Of a stretch of 64,000 nt of DNA, positions 25,849 to 34,346 are shown one piece after another (positions within the stretch are counted from its first letter, which is position 1; each line of letters opens with the position of its first letter). The DNA is from Burkholderia sp. Ac-20365 (lineage in GTDB: Bacteria; Pseudomonadota; Gammaproteobacteria; Burkholderiales; Burkholderiaceae), in the NCBI RefSeq assembly GCF_017104715.1, contig NZ_JAAGPI010000004.1:248001-312000 (forward strand), in the 5' to 3' direction. The notes beneath the pieces are model-generated. The model did not search any database, was not told the DNA's origin, and saw only the letters and a list, made by a program, of their open reading frames with translations. The translations under genes and the position numbers were made by a program.

Positions 25849-26723
25849 GCCGTACCCCTTTGGCTGGCGCCATGCGCGGCGGCGCGCGTGGCGATATCCA
25901 GTGCAAGCGCAACGATCCGCTCGTCGAGTTGCGGCTTGCCACCGGTCGACGTCAACGGGACGTCGTGCTCGCCGGCTACGACAACCACGAGCTCGCGATC
26001 GATCGGCCCGACCTGTGCAGTGCTGGCAAACGACATGGAGGCGTCGATCGACTCGGTCATGTCGTCGACGATACGCTGGAGCGCGACGGACAGGTCACCC
26101 ATCGAGTGCGCATACGTTGCTGTCACGATCTGGTCGCGCCAGCTCCGGACGGCGTGTGTACGGGCGCTGCGCGTGTCGGCGTATAGCGGGAGGGTGGGAT
26201 AGCTTTTCGGGCGATCGCCTTTCTCGAGCGATTCGACGGTGTTGGCCCATAGTGGGCCGGTGCGCGGATGGACGGGCACGTGCGCGATCGGCTCTGTCAT
26301 TGGCACGCCGCCAGCCGCTATCCCGATGGCCGACGCCGTGTTCAGGTCTGCTCGGCAGGCAACCTCGATATCGGTCAGCGCGGCGAGTTCGTGATCGATG
26401 AAGCCCTGATCGGATTCGTCACCGGCGCGCGCGGACTTGATCAGCGCGCGAAACGAGTCGATGTGCGCGCTGACCATCTCCGCCAGCGAAGCATGATCGC
26501 CATACAGCGTCGCGCGCGGCTGAAGGATCATCGAGAGAATCTGGGACGACTCGAGCACGAGCCGATAGGTGCAGTCCGCCCGGTGTCCGGTGGCTTCTGC
26601 GCCGGGATTGCCGCACGTGCACGGCGTCCCGGCGAGCGCCGCGTTGAGCACGGCATTGGCGTGATCATGGGTAAGCGTCCACGCCGGCGCGCCGCGTGGA
26701 GCTGGATTGGTTGGATCCTGCAT
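25845..26723 (-). CDS. Hypothetical protein, 292 aa
   Basis: I do not recognise this family. It has a conserved-looking CTCGNPGAEATGHRADC cysteine segment at about residues 32-48, then long alanine-rich helices and an acidic C-terminal third. The ATG at 26723 follows GCGAGGTCTTC; longer upstream readings include unlikely leader sequence. It overlaps the 76-residue gene at its end. The product is predicted cytoplasmic. Confidence 0.55.
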   Translation of the reverse strand: MQDPTNPAPRGAPAWTLTHDHANAVLNAALAGTPCTCGNPGAEATGHRADCTYRLVLESSQILSMILQPRATLYGDHASLAEMVSAHIDSFRALIKSARAGDESDQGFIDHELAALTDIEVACRADLNTASAIGIAAGGVPMTEPIAHVPVHPRTGPLWANTVESLEKGDRPKSYPTLPLYADTRSARTHAVRSWRDQIVTATYAHSMGDLSVALQRIVDDMTESIDASMSFASTAQVGPIDRELVVVVAGEHDVPLTSTGGKPQLDERIVALALDIATRAAAHGASQRGTA

Positions 26724-26839
26724 GAAGACCTCGCTAGTGAAAAGGGGATTTCCGTTCCCGGACAATCTAGCCCCCAGTCCGCGCAAGGCAAATCGCCGTG
26801 CCTTTGAGATAATCATCTCACCGGCAATCTTCGCGTCCA

Positions 26840-27337
26840 ATGAACACAGTGCAGCATTTTCCCTTGAAACCTGTCGATGGCGAAGGCCTGGAAACAATGA
26901 CCTTTGACACTTCGCTTGGGGCGCTTCGATCGTCTGCGTTCAACCACGGCGAGTTCGAGCTTCGTGCAGCCGAATCGATAAATGATGTCGTGCGGCTCGA
27001 ACGCGTATCCGACGGATTCGGGGTCTACGTCATCTACGGTCAGTGCGAAGGAGAACGCGAAGTCCTTTACATCGGCAAGGCAGGCACGATTTGTCAGGAC
27101 GGTACAGTCAAGATGCAGGGTATTCGGAGTCGCCTGACGATGAAGCAGGATGGCGTGTACCGGCGGGAGTATTTCCAGAGCGTCATCCGCGATCGGGGAT
27201 TGGATGCGTTACTTTTTGAGTGGTTTGAAACCTACGCGGGGGGCAAGGGCCACACGCCTTTCCTGTCCGAGGCGATCCTTCTCGACTCGTTTCTCCAGTC
27301 CACCGGGTCGCTTCCCGTCTTGAATAAGGCGGCATGA
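26840..27337 (+). CDS. GIY-YIG-type protein, 165 aa
   Basis: Residues about 60-82 (FGVYVIYGQCEGEREVLYIG plus KAG) show the GIY-like and YIG strands of the GIY-YIG nuclease fold: GVYVIY for the first strand, LYIGKAG for the second. A helix with IRSRLTMKQDG follows, where the catalytic arginine is usually found (IRSR fits), and FEWFETYAGGK with a downstream glutamate could complete the site. It may be a small stand-alone endonuclease or nucleic-acid-binding protein. Its start ATG lies 116 bases from the divergent 292-residue gene. Confidence 0.65.
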   Translation: MNTVQHFPLKPVDGEGLETMTFDTSLGALRSSAFNHGEFELRAAESINDVVRLERVSDGFGVYVIYGQCEGEREVLYIGKAGTICQDGTVKMQGIRSRLTMKQDGVYRREYFQSVIRDRGLDALLFEWFETYAGGKGHTPFLSEAILLDSFLQSTGSLPVLNKAA

Positions 27338-27450
27338 TTCCGCTCCGATACCGTCGCGCCGTTTTTGACGGAGCGTCGGAGCGTCAAGAAAAAACCAAAC
27401 AGCCAATGTCCAGATCCGATGATGCAACATCATGTAGGTGACGAGATCTC

Positions 27451-27903
27451 GTGGCGATCGGCGACATCACGGTGTCGTTTACGATGCTTGAATCTGTCGT
27501 CCAGTCTCTGGTTCATACGCTACTCGGGCTGAAGGCGACTAAAGGGCAAGCGGTAACCGCCGAACTGTCATTCAAGAATCTACGCGCCCTCGCCGCCAGC
27601 CTCTATATTGAACGGCATGGCGCCGGGCCGAAGACTGTCGATTTTGCAAAGCTGATCCAACGGATACGGAGCGTCGAAGAGCAGCGAAACCAGATCACGC
27701 ATTCCGTCTGGGCGGGCAACGACGCCGGCCAGATAGTGCGAATCAAGACCACCGCGAAGGAAGGGCGGGGAGTTGAGATGAAGCATCACGAGGTGACCGT
27801 ATCGGATCTCACGAAGATCTCAACGGAAATAAAGCGGCTCGCATCGGAAGTCCAGTCGATACGCCTGCGCCTGGCTGCAACGCCGACGCAGATCGAACAA
27901 TAG
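27451..27903 (+). CDS. HEPN-like protein with RxxxxH motif, 150 aa
   Basis: GTG at 27451 follows GTAGGTGACGAG. The protein is a helical bundle: FTMLESVVQSLVHTLLGLK at the start, and about residue 79 RNQITHSVW, which is the R-x4-H motif typical of HEPN ribonuclease-type active sites. HEPN proteins of this length act in RNA cleavage, defence or toxin-antitoxin systems. The neighbour downstream is an abortive-infection-like protein on the same strand, 57 bases further on, which supports a defence setting. Function remains inferred. Confidence 0.6.
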   Translation: MAIGDITVSFTMLESVVQSLVHTLLGLKATKGQAVTAELSFKNLRALAASLYIERHGAGPKTVDFAKLIQRIRSVEEQRNQITHSVWAGNDAGQIVRIKTTAKEGRGVEMKHHEVTVSDLTKISTEIKRLASEVQSIRLRLAATPTQIEQ

Positions 27904-27960
27904 AACCCGGTAGCACGCGCGGACCAGAGTGCGCATGCGACCTGAACAGGGCTCCGGCCG

Positions 27961-28854
27961 ATGAAACTCTCGCCTTACACACTCACGAAACTTGCCGACA
28001 TCGTCTGCGGCAATCTGCCGGGCTGGCCTTATCGTCGGGGCACCGATCTTGTCGACTTCTTCAACCAGTACGGCTTTCGCGACGTCTATGAGTCGGGCTT
28101 CCCGAGCCGGGCTACGTTCGCGAAAGACAAGTTGACGGAGCTTTCGGGGAAGCCGGCGATGACGGATATGCTGTGCGCGGTAGCGGATCCGCGTCACTGG
28201 TTTGACATGAACACGGTAGAGGGTACGCCGACGCACGACGAGTGCGTTGCGAAGCTCAACGAGCTGCTCGCCTTTGATAACGTCCAGCTTGTGCGGGAGC
28301 GCAACGGCTACCGCATCCGTAGCCTCGACGGCACAGTGATTGAGGCGGAATCGATTCCCGGAGATCTCCCTGAGCCGTCGGCGGAGTCGATCGATGCGCA
28401 GATCCGCAAGTGTCGCGCGAAGCTCGAAGTCGGCGATTTCGACGGCGCGATCACCAACGCGCGGGCGCTCATTGAGCACCTGCTTCTGGCAATCGAACAT
28501 GATCTGGCGACCGAGCCACCACCTCCGTTTGATGGCGACCTGGGGCGTCTGTTTAACCGTGTGCGTGCGTTGCTGAACCTCGATCCCGCACGCAAGGACA
28601 TATCCGACGCACTTCGGCAGGTCATAACAGGGCTGGCGTCCATCATCCAGGGACTCGCTACGATGCGCAACAAGATGTCCGATAGCCACGGCACATCTTA
28701 TAAGCCAGCGCGCCACCACGCGAAGCTCGCCGTCAACTGCGCGATGACGCTCGCCGATTTCCTGTTCGAGACGAAGGCGTATCAGCAGGCCAGGGGGTTC
28801 ATCGCCACCGGCAAGCCGGCCGACACGAACAACGGCAACAAAGAGACGCAATGA
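27961..28854 (+). CDS. Abortive-infection family protein (Abi_C-like)
   Basis: This 297-residue protein has a helical N-terminal part and, at about residues 205-275, the pattern of abortive-infection C-terminal (Abi_C, PF14355) domains: IITGLASIIQGLATMRNKMS-type helix, with RNKMSDSHG at about 237 and ARHHAKLAVNCAMTLADFL after it. The RN...H pair resembles a HEPN-like RNase core. Related proteins stop phage growth by killing or arresting infected cells, but the trigger is not visible here. Its stop overlaps the start of the uracil-DNA-glycosylase-like gene, which makes the two a coupled unit. Confidence 0.7.
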   Translation: MKLSPYTLTKLADIVCGNLPGWPYRRGTDLVDFFNQYGFRDVYESGFPSRATFAKDKLTELSGKPAMTDMLCAVADPRHWFDMNTVEGTPTHDECVAKLNELLAFDNVQLVRERNGYRIRSLDGTVIEAESIPGDLPEPSAESIDAQIRKCRAKLEVGDFDGAITNARALIEHLLLAIEHDLATEPPPPFDGDLGRLFNRVRALLNLDPARKDISDALRQVITGLASIIQGLATMRNKMSDSHGTSYKPARHHAKLAVNCAMTLADFLFETKAYQQARGFIATGKPADTNNGNKETQ

Positions 28855-29465
28855 CCATGTCCGCTACCGACGCCCCGCGCACGCTGCGGGTCGCTGAAGC
28901 TATCGCCCTGCGACGGGCAATGCTCGTCGAGCCACACATCGCCCCGTTGGCGGCCTACGTCGAGGGCCTGCGCGCCAAGCATCCGGACTGGGAGTTCCAG
29001 GACTTTGACCCGCTTGACGGCGGCGTCGAAGCAGACCTGCTATTCCTGCTGGAAAAGCCTGGCCCGATGACATCTACGACGGGCAAGCGAAAGGGCTCCG
29101 GCTTTATTTCGCGGAACAACGACGATCCCACGGCGCAGGCCACCTTCGAGTTCATGATCGAAGCCGGCATCGCACGCAAACGCACGGTTCTCTGGAACGT
29201 GATCCCGGGATGGAACGCCACGATCAAAACGACCAATCTGGAAGTCCGTCGCGGAATCGAAGAATTGAAGAATCTGCTGATGCTGCTGCCGAAGGTTCGC
29301 ACGGTGGTACTGGTTGGGCGCGAGGCGCAGCGCGCGTTACCACTCCTGGCGGCCATGAACCTCCGGGTATTCACGTCGGCGCATCCGGGCGGTCAGGTCT
29401 ATCGCTTCAACCCGGAACAGTGGAAAGCGATCCCCGAGCAGTGGAGGGTTGCAGGGCTCGCGTGA
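28851..29465 (+). CDS. Uracil-DNA-glycosylase-like protein, 204 aa
   Basis: The ATG at 28851 overlaps the Abi-like stop; a second ATG six bases later is an alternative. The core pattern includes LLFLLEKPGP (residues about 63-72), SGFISRNNDDPTAQAT, then VLWNVIPGWN at about 122-131, and a following LLPKVRTVVLVGREAQRALP. This is the family pattern of uracil-DNA-glycosylase-like fold proteins, in which the strand with NxIPxW holds the glycosylase loop and VVLxGxxA the second strand. Glycosylase activity is inferred. It may act with Abi_C on modified or damaged phage DNA. Confidence 0.65.
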   Translation: MTMSATDAPRTLRVAEAIALRRAMLVEPHIAPLAAYVEGLRAKHPDWEFQDFDPLDGGVEADLLFLLEKPGPMTSTTGKRKGSGFISRNNDDPTAQATFEFMIEAGIARKRTVLWNVIPGWNATIKTTNLEVRRGIEELKNLLMLLPKVRTVVLVGREAQRALPLLAAMNLRVFTSAHPGGQVYRFNPEQWKAIPEQWRVAGLA

Positions 29466-29565
29466 ACGAGCCACCGGCAGGCGATACGTTGTGGCCTAAC
29501 TGCTCAAGTCACCCTCTCACAAGGGGCGCGCCGGGCGCAGCGCGGGGCGCGTCTGACAACCAAAG

Positions 29566-29581
29566 TGTGCGATAGCGCACA
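29566..29581. promoter_or_regulatory. Perfect palindrome, possible operator
   Basis: TGTGCG-ATAG-CGCACA is a perfect 6+4+6 inverted repeat about 85 bases ahead of the ATG of the MACPF/jacalin gene. No -10 or -35 box is clear around it. It could be a regulator-binding site. Confidence 0.4.
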
Positions 29582-29665
29582 TGGGGCAGTTTCTCATGCT
29601 TGATACCTTCTCCGACTGTCGGCGCCGTTCCCGCGCCGCCTTGGACCCTTTCCGGAGAAGCCAAC

Positions 29666-31183
29666 ATGTCAATTGCAGACGTACTGGAGCCAGTTGAAGT
29701 ACTTGCCGGGTTTGACTCGTTTGTGGGGTCGGCGCGCACGGGTAGGGCTTTAGACGGAGGATCGCTCTCCGCGGGGCAGTCGAGCGGGGTGCAATTCTAT
29801 GTGTGCGAAAACTCCGAGAAGCTGATGCAATCTCTCGATATCGAGCAGTCTGCGTCCGCTCAGTTCGGGCCGATCGGCGGGGCTGATGAGAAAGTCTCTC
29901 TTTATCACAGTCTGAACGTTACAACGTTCAGCATCTCAATTGTCTTGCGAGCGTGGCGCGGCCAGAAGGAACAAGCAACTCCGACCGGATTTCTGGACGG
30001 ACTGTGTCCAACGTCGGGATCTGATGCAGATGACGATGCCCTCGACAAATTTGCCCGCGTCTACGGTGACAGATATATTGCTTCGATTACGAAAGGATCT
30101 GAGTTTGTTGCCGTTTACACCTTTTACTCCAGAAATTCGATCGAAAAAACGAACTTCTCGGCGAGTTTGTCGGCGAATGGTATTTTCGATGGTGCGACAG
30201 TTGACGCGCAACTTCAACAAAAGATCACCAGTTTCCTCTCGACAAATAGAATAGTGCGGAGATACGCCTCTGTCATGAAAGGTGTCGACCTGACGAACGT
30301 TACGCCGCCAACCCCAGAGACGCTCATTCCGTTTGCATTGAAATTCTCAACGCTGCCAGCGGAAAACCCCGCAACAATCTCATACGAAACGGATGGCTAC
30401 GAACATGTAGCCGGGTGCGGTGATATCACCAAGCTCATCAGAAACCGCAACTACTTCCTTGGTGAACACGGCCTTCTTTCGAAGCTGAAGAACCTGCAGG
30501 AGTTGCGGTCGCAAATACAGAGGATTCAGGCGGTTCACGAATGCTATGGCGGCTTCGCCGATGAAGCTCTCGTGCGCGCGAGCACACTCGTCGAGGGTGA
30601 CATCGACAGTTTGCAACAGCAGATCGACATGGCGGAGCAACACCCCACGGTCTATCTGGAACTGCCCAGTTTGCCTTCGTTAGACCTTGGCACGCCAGAG
30701 CTTGACTTCGAGATACCGCCGTATAAGACGCTCTGCGGGGGAGTGGGTGGGAATCCTTACACTGACTTTGACCGCGACCAGTCGGTTCCTAATCGCCAAA
30801 GGCTTGCCCAGATTGACCTGCACGCGTGGGATTGGGTTGACTCCCTAGTTCTCCAGTACGAGGCTGATGGCGGAGATTTGAGGCAAGTCTTCCATGGGAA
30901 CTTTAATAACGGGCATCTCTTGGGGGTGCTGCAACTTGGCAAGGGTGAATTCGTCAACCACATATCTGCGATGGACGGCGGACCCCACGGATGTGTCAGA
31001 TATGTGCAAATTGGATCCTCGGGGGGGAATGTCATTAAGGGAGGAACCGGGAATAACCCACTGCATGAATGGCAGGCTGAGGCCGGAGAAATGCTTATCG
31101 GATTCACTGGCCGCAGTGGTGAAGCAATCGATCAGATCGGCGTTGTAACCGTCAAGATGAAAGAGTGCATCTGGCATAGGTAG
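29666..31183 (+). CDS. MACPF-like protein with C-terminal jacalin-like lectin domain
   Basis: This 505-residue protein has two recognisable parts. The N-terminal region (about 1-230) includes SLYHSLNVTTFSISIVLRA and then YGDRYIASITKGSEF at residues 133-147; Y-G-x-x-Y, six residues and G-S is very close to the MACPF signature of membrane-attack-complex/perforin proteins. A middle helical region follows. The C-terminus (about 356-505) has the jacalin lectin pattern CGGVGGNPYTDFD, HAWDWVDSLVLQYEADGGD and GFTGRSGEAIDQIGVV. A pore-forming region with a carbohydrate-binding end suggests a toxin or cell-surface-targeting protein. The start at 29666 follows CCGGAGAAGCC; no signal peptide is visible, as expected for such toxins. 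Confidence 0.6.
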   Translation: MSIADVLEPVEVLAGFDSFVGSARTGRALDGGSLSAGQSSGVQFYVCENSEKLMQSLDIEQSASAQFGPIGGADEKVSLYHSLNVTTFSISIVLRAWRGQKEQATPTGFLDGLCPTSGSDADDDALDKFARVYGDRYIASITKGSEFVAVYTFYSRNSIEKTNFSASLSANGIFDGATVDAQLQQKITSFLSTNRIVRRYASVMKGVDLTNVTPPTPETLIPFALKFSTLPAENPATISYETDGYEHVAGCGDITKLIRNRNYFLGEHGLLSKLKNLQELRSQIQRIQAVHECYGGFADEALVRASTLVEGDIDSLQQQIDMAEQHPTVYLELPSLPSLDLGTPELDFEIPPYKTLCGGVGGNPYTDFDRDQSVPNRQRLAQIDLHAWDWVDSLVLQYEADGGDLRQVFHGNFNNGHLLGVLQLGKGEFVNHISAMDGGPHGCVRYVQIGSSGGNVIKGGTGNNPLHEWQAEAGEMLIGFTGRSGEAIDQIGVVTVKMKECIWHR

Positions 31184-31514
31184 ATCTGATGCCGGCTTGG
31201 GATTTGCACGAGGACGCTGCCAATACAATGCCAGCGTGAGCCTTCGCCCGAAAAGAGTGGAGGCTCGCCCGCTCGAACCTATCGTACAGGGAAACAGTCG
31301 CGGGCGAGATCGGCGGCTGGTCCATCGAGCAAGCCACCGTCGTCCACTCACCGGGCGCGAACCGGCGGTCCGGTTCTTTCCCAGCGCCCACGCCTGGAGC
31401 GCGACTGAATTTTTTCTCCATAGTGCCGATACGAGGGGGAGTGGTCGCTCCAGACCACGTAACCGGCGCGCCGCGCGCCGCCGCGCCGGGCCGGACGCCC
31501 GCTCGAGCACATTC
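31184..31514. other. Spacer with 9-bp inverted repeat, possible mobile repeat
   Basis: No gene on + strand is supported here. CTCGCCCGC (31264-31272) pairs with GCGGGCGAG (31300-31308) across a 27-base loop. A minus-strand reading through this region is proline/arginine-rich and resembles ORFs I have seen as misannotated dispersed repeats in Burkholderiales; I treat it as a possible repeat element and not as a gene. Confidence 0.3.
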
Positions 31515-31691
31515 ATGAACACCCAGACTTTTTTTTCGCCCGGCACTGCCAGTACACACGGCGCGGACGAGTACAAGACGCTTTCACTCACGCAGGGCGA
31601 GTTGGCCTTACTGAAGGTCGGGGGGGCGGACGACAACCCGGACGGAGCAAGCCACATTTCGCGCGATGATGCGGCCGCATCGAAGAAGTGA
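31515..31691 (+). CDS. Small hypothetical protein, 58 aa
   Basis: A short acidic open frame beginning MNTQTFFSPGTAS and continuing LSLTQGELALLKVGGADDNP. The composition is coding-like and serine-rich. There is no strong ribosome site, and it lies in an otherwise non-coding spacer, so it may be spurious. Confidence 0.35.
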   Translation: MNTQTFFSPGTASTHGADEYKTLSLTQGELALLKVGGADDNPDGASHISRDDAAASKK

Positions 31692-31796
31692 GGCTGTGAA
31701 GGGTTGCGGCGCAGTGACAGGTGCGGCACCAGGCGGAAGCTCACGCGTGCATGTCGTTGTGACTACCATTCGCGCGCGTGCGTTCTAGGGGAATCA

Positions 31797-32048
31797 ATGG
31801 CTAAAAGTAGCAAAGAGTCGCGTCGCGACAAACTCCTGTCGGCAATGACGCCGGAGGTGCTCGGCAGGGCACGCGATATCGCGGTCGACGTTGATGGTTT
31901 TGACGGCTCGGACGGTCCGACAACCGTGCGTCTGAATCGCGGGAATGTGGCGTTTAGCGATGCGCTCGCGAGCGAGTGGAATGTGTCGCGCGCGCGGATC
32001 ATAGAGTTGTGCATCGAGTTCACCCGGCAGTCTGTCACCCGCAGCTAG
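31797..32048 (+). CDS. Small protein with possible helix-turn-helix, 83 aa
   Basis: ATG at 31797 follows TAGGGGAATCA. The N-terminal half is charged (MAKSSKESRRDKLLSAMTPE) and the C-terminal half (SDALASEWNVSRARIIELCI, then EFTRQSVTRS) reads as two helices with a serine-arginine turn like a short HTH or ribbon DNA-binding element. A basic start with a regular helical end fits a small DNA-binding or antitoxin-type protein; that is inference. Confidence 0.45.
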   Translation: MAKSSKESRRDKLLSAMTPEVLGRARDIAVDVDGFDGSDGPTTVRLNRGNVAFSDALASEWNVSRARIIELCIEFTRQSVTRS

Positions 32049-32151
32049 CACATCCGTACAGCTTTCCCCGATGCCCGGCGACGCACAATGCGTCGTGGTC
32101 GATGCGTCCTGCGCCGGCCACCTTAAGCGGTTTCAAATCAAGGAAAATGGA

Positions 32152-32679
32152 ATGACGCTGTTTAGCAAGCCCTCGTTCGTTCTCGTCATGGCCGCATTAG
32201 CGATGTCCTCCGGAGCCGCATATGCCTTCGACGCCGCCGAGCCAGCGGCTGCCGCGCTCGCACGGCTTGAGAGCATCGACTGCGCAACCCAGCCGGACGA
32301 ATGCCGGTATTACGCGGCGGTGGAGACGCTTTCCTTTGCGGATGCTTGTCCGGTGGCCTTTGAACGGAAATTCGGAGAGCAGGACGAAAAATCAGTCGCG
32401 AAGATCAAGTCGTGGATCGACGCGTGGACCGCACTGCGGCCGCAAGCGTTGCGCACCGCAGCCCTTGACCCGAAAAACAAGCTGCGTCTATATCTGGACG
32501 GGAAGTCCGCCGACTACCTGTCCACTTTGCCGTCTGACGAGCTCGGCATCGAATGCAGTCGAATCGCCGTCATCAAGGACGGGAAAGCGCCGGAAGAGCA
32601 GAGTGGGCTGCTCCGCGAGACGCTCAACTATGAGGCGTGGCTTTCCAGGCGGCTGGGTGCATCAACGAATGCGGAGTGA
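32152..32679 (+). CDS. Exported hypothetical protein, 175 aa
   Basis: A signal peptide (MTLFSKPSFVLVMAALAMSS, then GAAYA) ends near residue 25 before FDAAEPA. AAGGAAAATGGA precedes the ATG. The mature part has several cysteines (DCATQPDEC, FADACP, GIECSR) arranged in pairs, suggesting a disulfide-rich periplasmic fold. The C-terminus is helical. Unknown family. Confidence 0.6.
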   Translation: MTLFSKPSFVLVMAALAMSSGAAYAFDAAEPAAAALARLESIDCATQPDECRYYAAVETLSFADACPVAFERKFGEQDEKSVAKIKSWIDAWTALRPQALRTAALDPKNKLRLYLDGKSADYLSTLPSDELGIECSRIAVIKDGKAPEEQSGLLRETLNYEAWLSRRLGASTNAE

Positions 32680-32808
32680 AAGCTATCGCCGTCGCGTGGA
32701 GGTGCCTCTACGTGTGACAGTGGCCCGTCCGCCGCCGCGCTTTGCCAATCCTTCGCTGTTCGGTTGGCAGCCGCGGTCGGTCTTAGCGGGTCTCGGACCG
32801 CCCCATAA

Positions 32809-32839
32809 CCTGGGCGACAAAATAATGTCTTGTCCCAGG
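32809..32839 (+). promoter_or_regulatory. Bulged hairpin upstream of the 32977 gene
   Basis: CCTGGGCGACAA pairs with TTGTCCCAGG as a ten-base stem with a two-base bulge and a nine-base loop of AATAATGTC. It is about 140 bases before the next start. No transcription terminator T-run follows, so it may be a structural or regulatory element. Confidence 0.4.
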
Positions 32840-32976
32840 CAGACTGAAAATTCCGCTCGAGCTGCCGATAACAGACTCTATTGGCGCGCGATGGCAGCGC
32901 CTGCTGGCCGCTCTGCCGTCTCTTGGCCAACTTGGCTGATTCAAGAGGACAATGTTTATGGAAGAACAGGGGCGAT

Positions 32977-33297
32977 ATGATGACGGTACCGGCCGGTGAA
33001 CTGGTACTGCTGCGCAAAATATTGCCGTTCTCGGCGGTCGGATGGGCCGTCGCGGCGGTTATGTACTTCAGCGGACTGACGCCGCTGCAAGGGCCTCTCG
33101 GCCTCGCGACCCTCCAGATCTTGCGAACCCTCACCTACGTTGGGGGATTTGGTCTCGCGCTAGCCGTAGTTTGTGTCGCGATTTTTAGGCCACCGCGCGT
33201 GAAGCTGGTGAGGAGGTGGGTGTGGGTGACCATCGCCAACGCGGTGGTCGCCGCCTGTATCGCTGTCGCCTTCATCTCGTTTTTTACGGGAAGGTAG
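32977..33297 (+). CDS. Membrane protein with three helices, 106 aa
   Basis: Three hydrophobic segments at about residues 16-33, 46-66 and 76-95 predict an integral inner-membrane protein. Two ATG codons are adjacent at 32977 and 32980; GGGGCGAT lies upstream. A basic loop (RPPRVKLVRRW) between helices two and three would face the cytoplasm. Unknown family. Confidence 0.55.
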   Translation: MMTVPAGELVLLRKILPFSAVGWAVAAVMYFSGLTPLQGPLGLATLQILRTLTYVGGFGLALAVVCVAIFRPPRVKLVRRWVWVTIANAVVAACIAVAFISFFTGR

Positions 33298-33358
33298 CGC
33301 CGTTCTTCCCATCCGGACTTGAGCCGGGGGTTTTCATCAAAATACAAAACGAAACATC

Positions 33359-33844
33359 ATGCGAACTATCAGTCCAGATCCAGCGACAAACGCCCTTGCT
33401 CATCAACTGGCCCAGCGTGTTGCGCCAGTTGTGCGCGTGGACAAACTGTCCGATGGCGAAAGAACGGCGCTTTTTCTTTTCGCGAGCACGCTTCCCCCCA
33501 ACGCAAAATTCAAAGATCTGGTCGAGGCGAGCGCTGTCGATGCGGCGATCAAGGCGGGCATCAACTCCGACAGCGTCGAACATTTCAACCCCGTGCGTGA
33601 GGCTTTGAAGCGCGCGGGCGATCGCGCCAATTTTCCGCTGTTTGAACTGTTTCTGTCCGATCCCCGCCATCTTGCCGCGCCGGGCGACGGCTCGACCCAC
33701 ATGGAAACGAAGTGCTCGCAGTGTGATAGCCGATTGACGTGGCCGGCGACATCGTGGCGCGACATCAAGAACCGGCCACATACCTGCGACGCAGGCCACG
33801 TCTTCGCTTTTCGTCGTGGAACCTTCGTTCGCAAAAGCAAGTGA
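33359..33844 (+). CDS. Hypothetical protein with C-terminal zinc-ribbon, 161 aa
   Basis: The first 110 residues are helical and hydrophilic. The C-terminus (about 116-148) has CSQCDSRLTWP and HTCDAGHVFAFRRG, which could form a small zinc ribbon (CxxC...C, with a histidine). It follows the membrane protein by 61 bases on the same strand. Confidence 0.55.
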   Translation: MRTISPDPATNALAHQLAQRVAPVVRVDKLSDGERTALFLFASTLPPNAKFKDLVEASAVDAAIKAGINSDSVEHFNPVREALKRAGDRANFPLFELFLSDPRHLAAPGDGSTHMETKCSQCDSRLTWPATSWRDIKNRPHTCDAGHVFAFRRGTFVRKSK

Positions 33845-34346
33845 CTGCAGCAACGCCGGGAACTGGACAGGACGGGAAAATGGCGATCTTCGTCCCCGTG
33901 TGGTTTGGCGTCGCAGCGATGTGCGGGAAAAAGGCCGTCGCGAAATCCTATGGCGCGCGATGCTGTTAATCGCACGGGTATTTGTCTGGGCGAGTTCGGA
34001 GCCGTGGCTGGCCTTGAGTGGTTCGTCCAGACGCGCCAGCCTGCCGCCGCTGGATGATCGGAGCCACGCAACCAAGCAGGTGATCTGCCGCTCCTTGCCG
34101 CGATCCGTTGTCACGGCCGAAGGCTAGCGCTCCCGCAGCTACGGACACCTTTGAGGGGCCTCAGGCCGGAAAATTTGACGACGACGCTGAATAATCTGTT
34201 TTCCCTGCCGATAAGGGCTGGCATGGAGGTCACGCGGACCTCACGGGTGGTTTGGCGATTTCCCATCGGCTCTTCCGACCTCGCCGGTTCAGTGTGAGGA
34301 GGGGTCGCCCGCCCTTGAAAACCATGAAATGCGAGAAGATCGATCG
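33845..34346. other. Non-coding or decayed spacer with a hairpin and a tiny open frame
   Basis: A 29-codon hydrophobic frame beginning MAIFVPVWFGVAAMC lies at 33880-33969 after GACGGGAAA and could be a very small membrane gene or a remnant. Further on GAGGTC (34226-34231) pairs with GACCTC (34237-34242) around a five-base loop. Otherwise I see no gene supported in this stretch. Confidence 0.3.

Noticed and set aside
31152..31559. Minus-strand open frame of 135 codons
   Set aside because: It overlaps the end of the lectin gene, is rich in proline and arginine, has no ribosome site, and covers an inverted repeat. It is more like a dispersed repeat or a shadow frame.
30845..31744. Minus-strand open frame of 299 codons opposite the lectin gene
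   Set aside because: It runs antisense through the jacalin domain, whose motifs are clear on the plus strand. The frame reflects high GC and not a gene.
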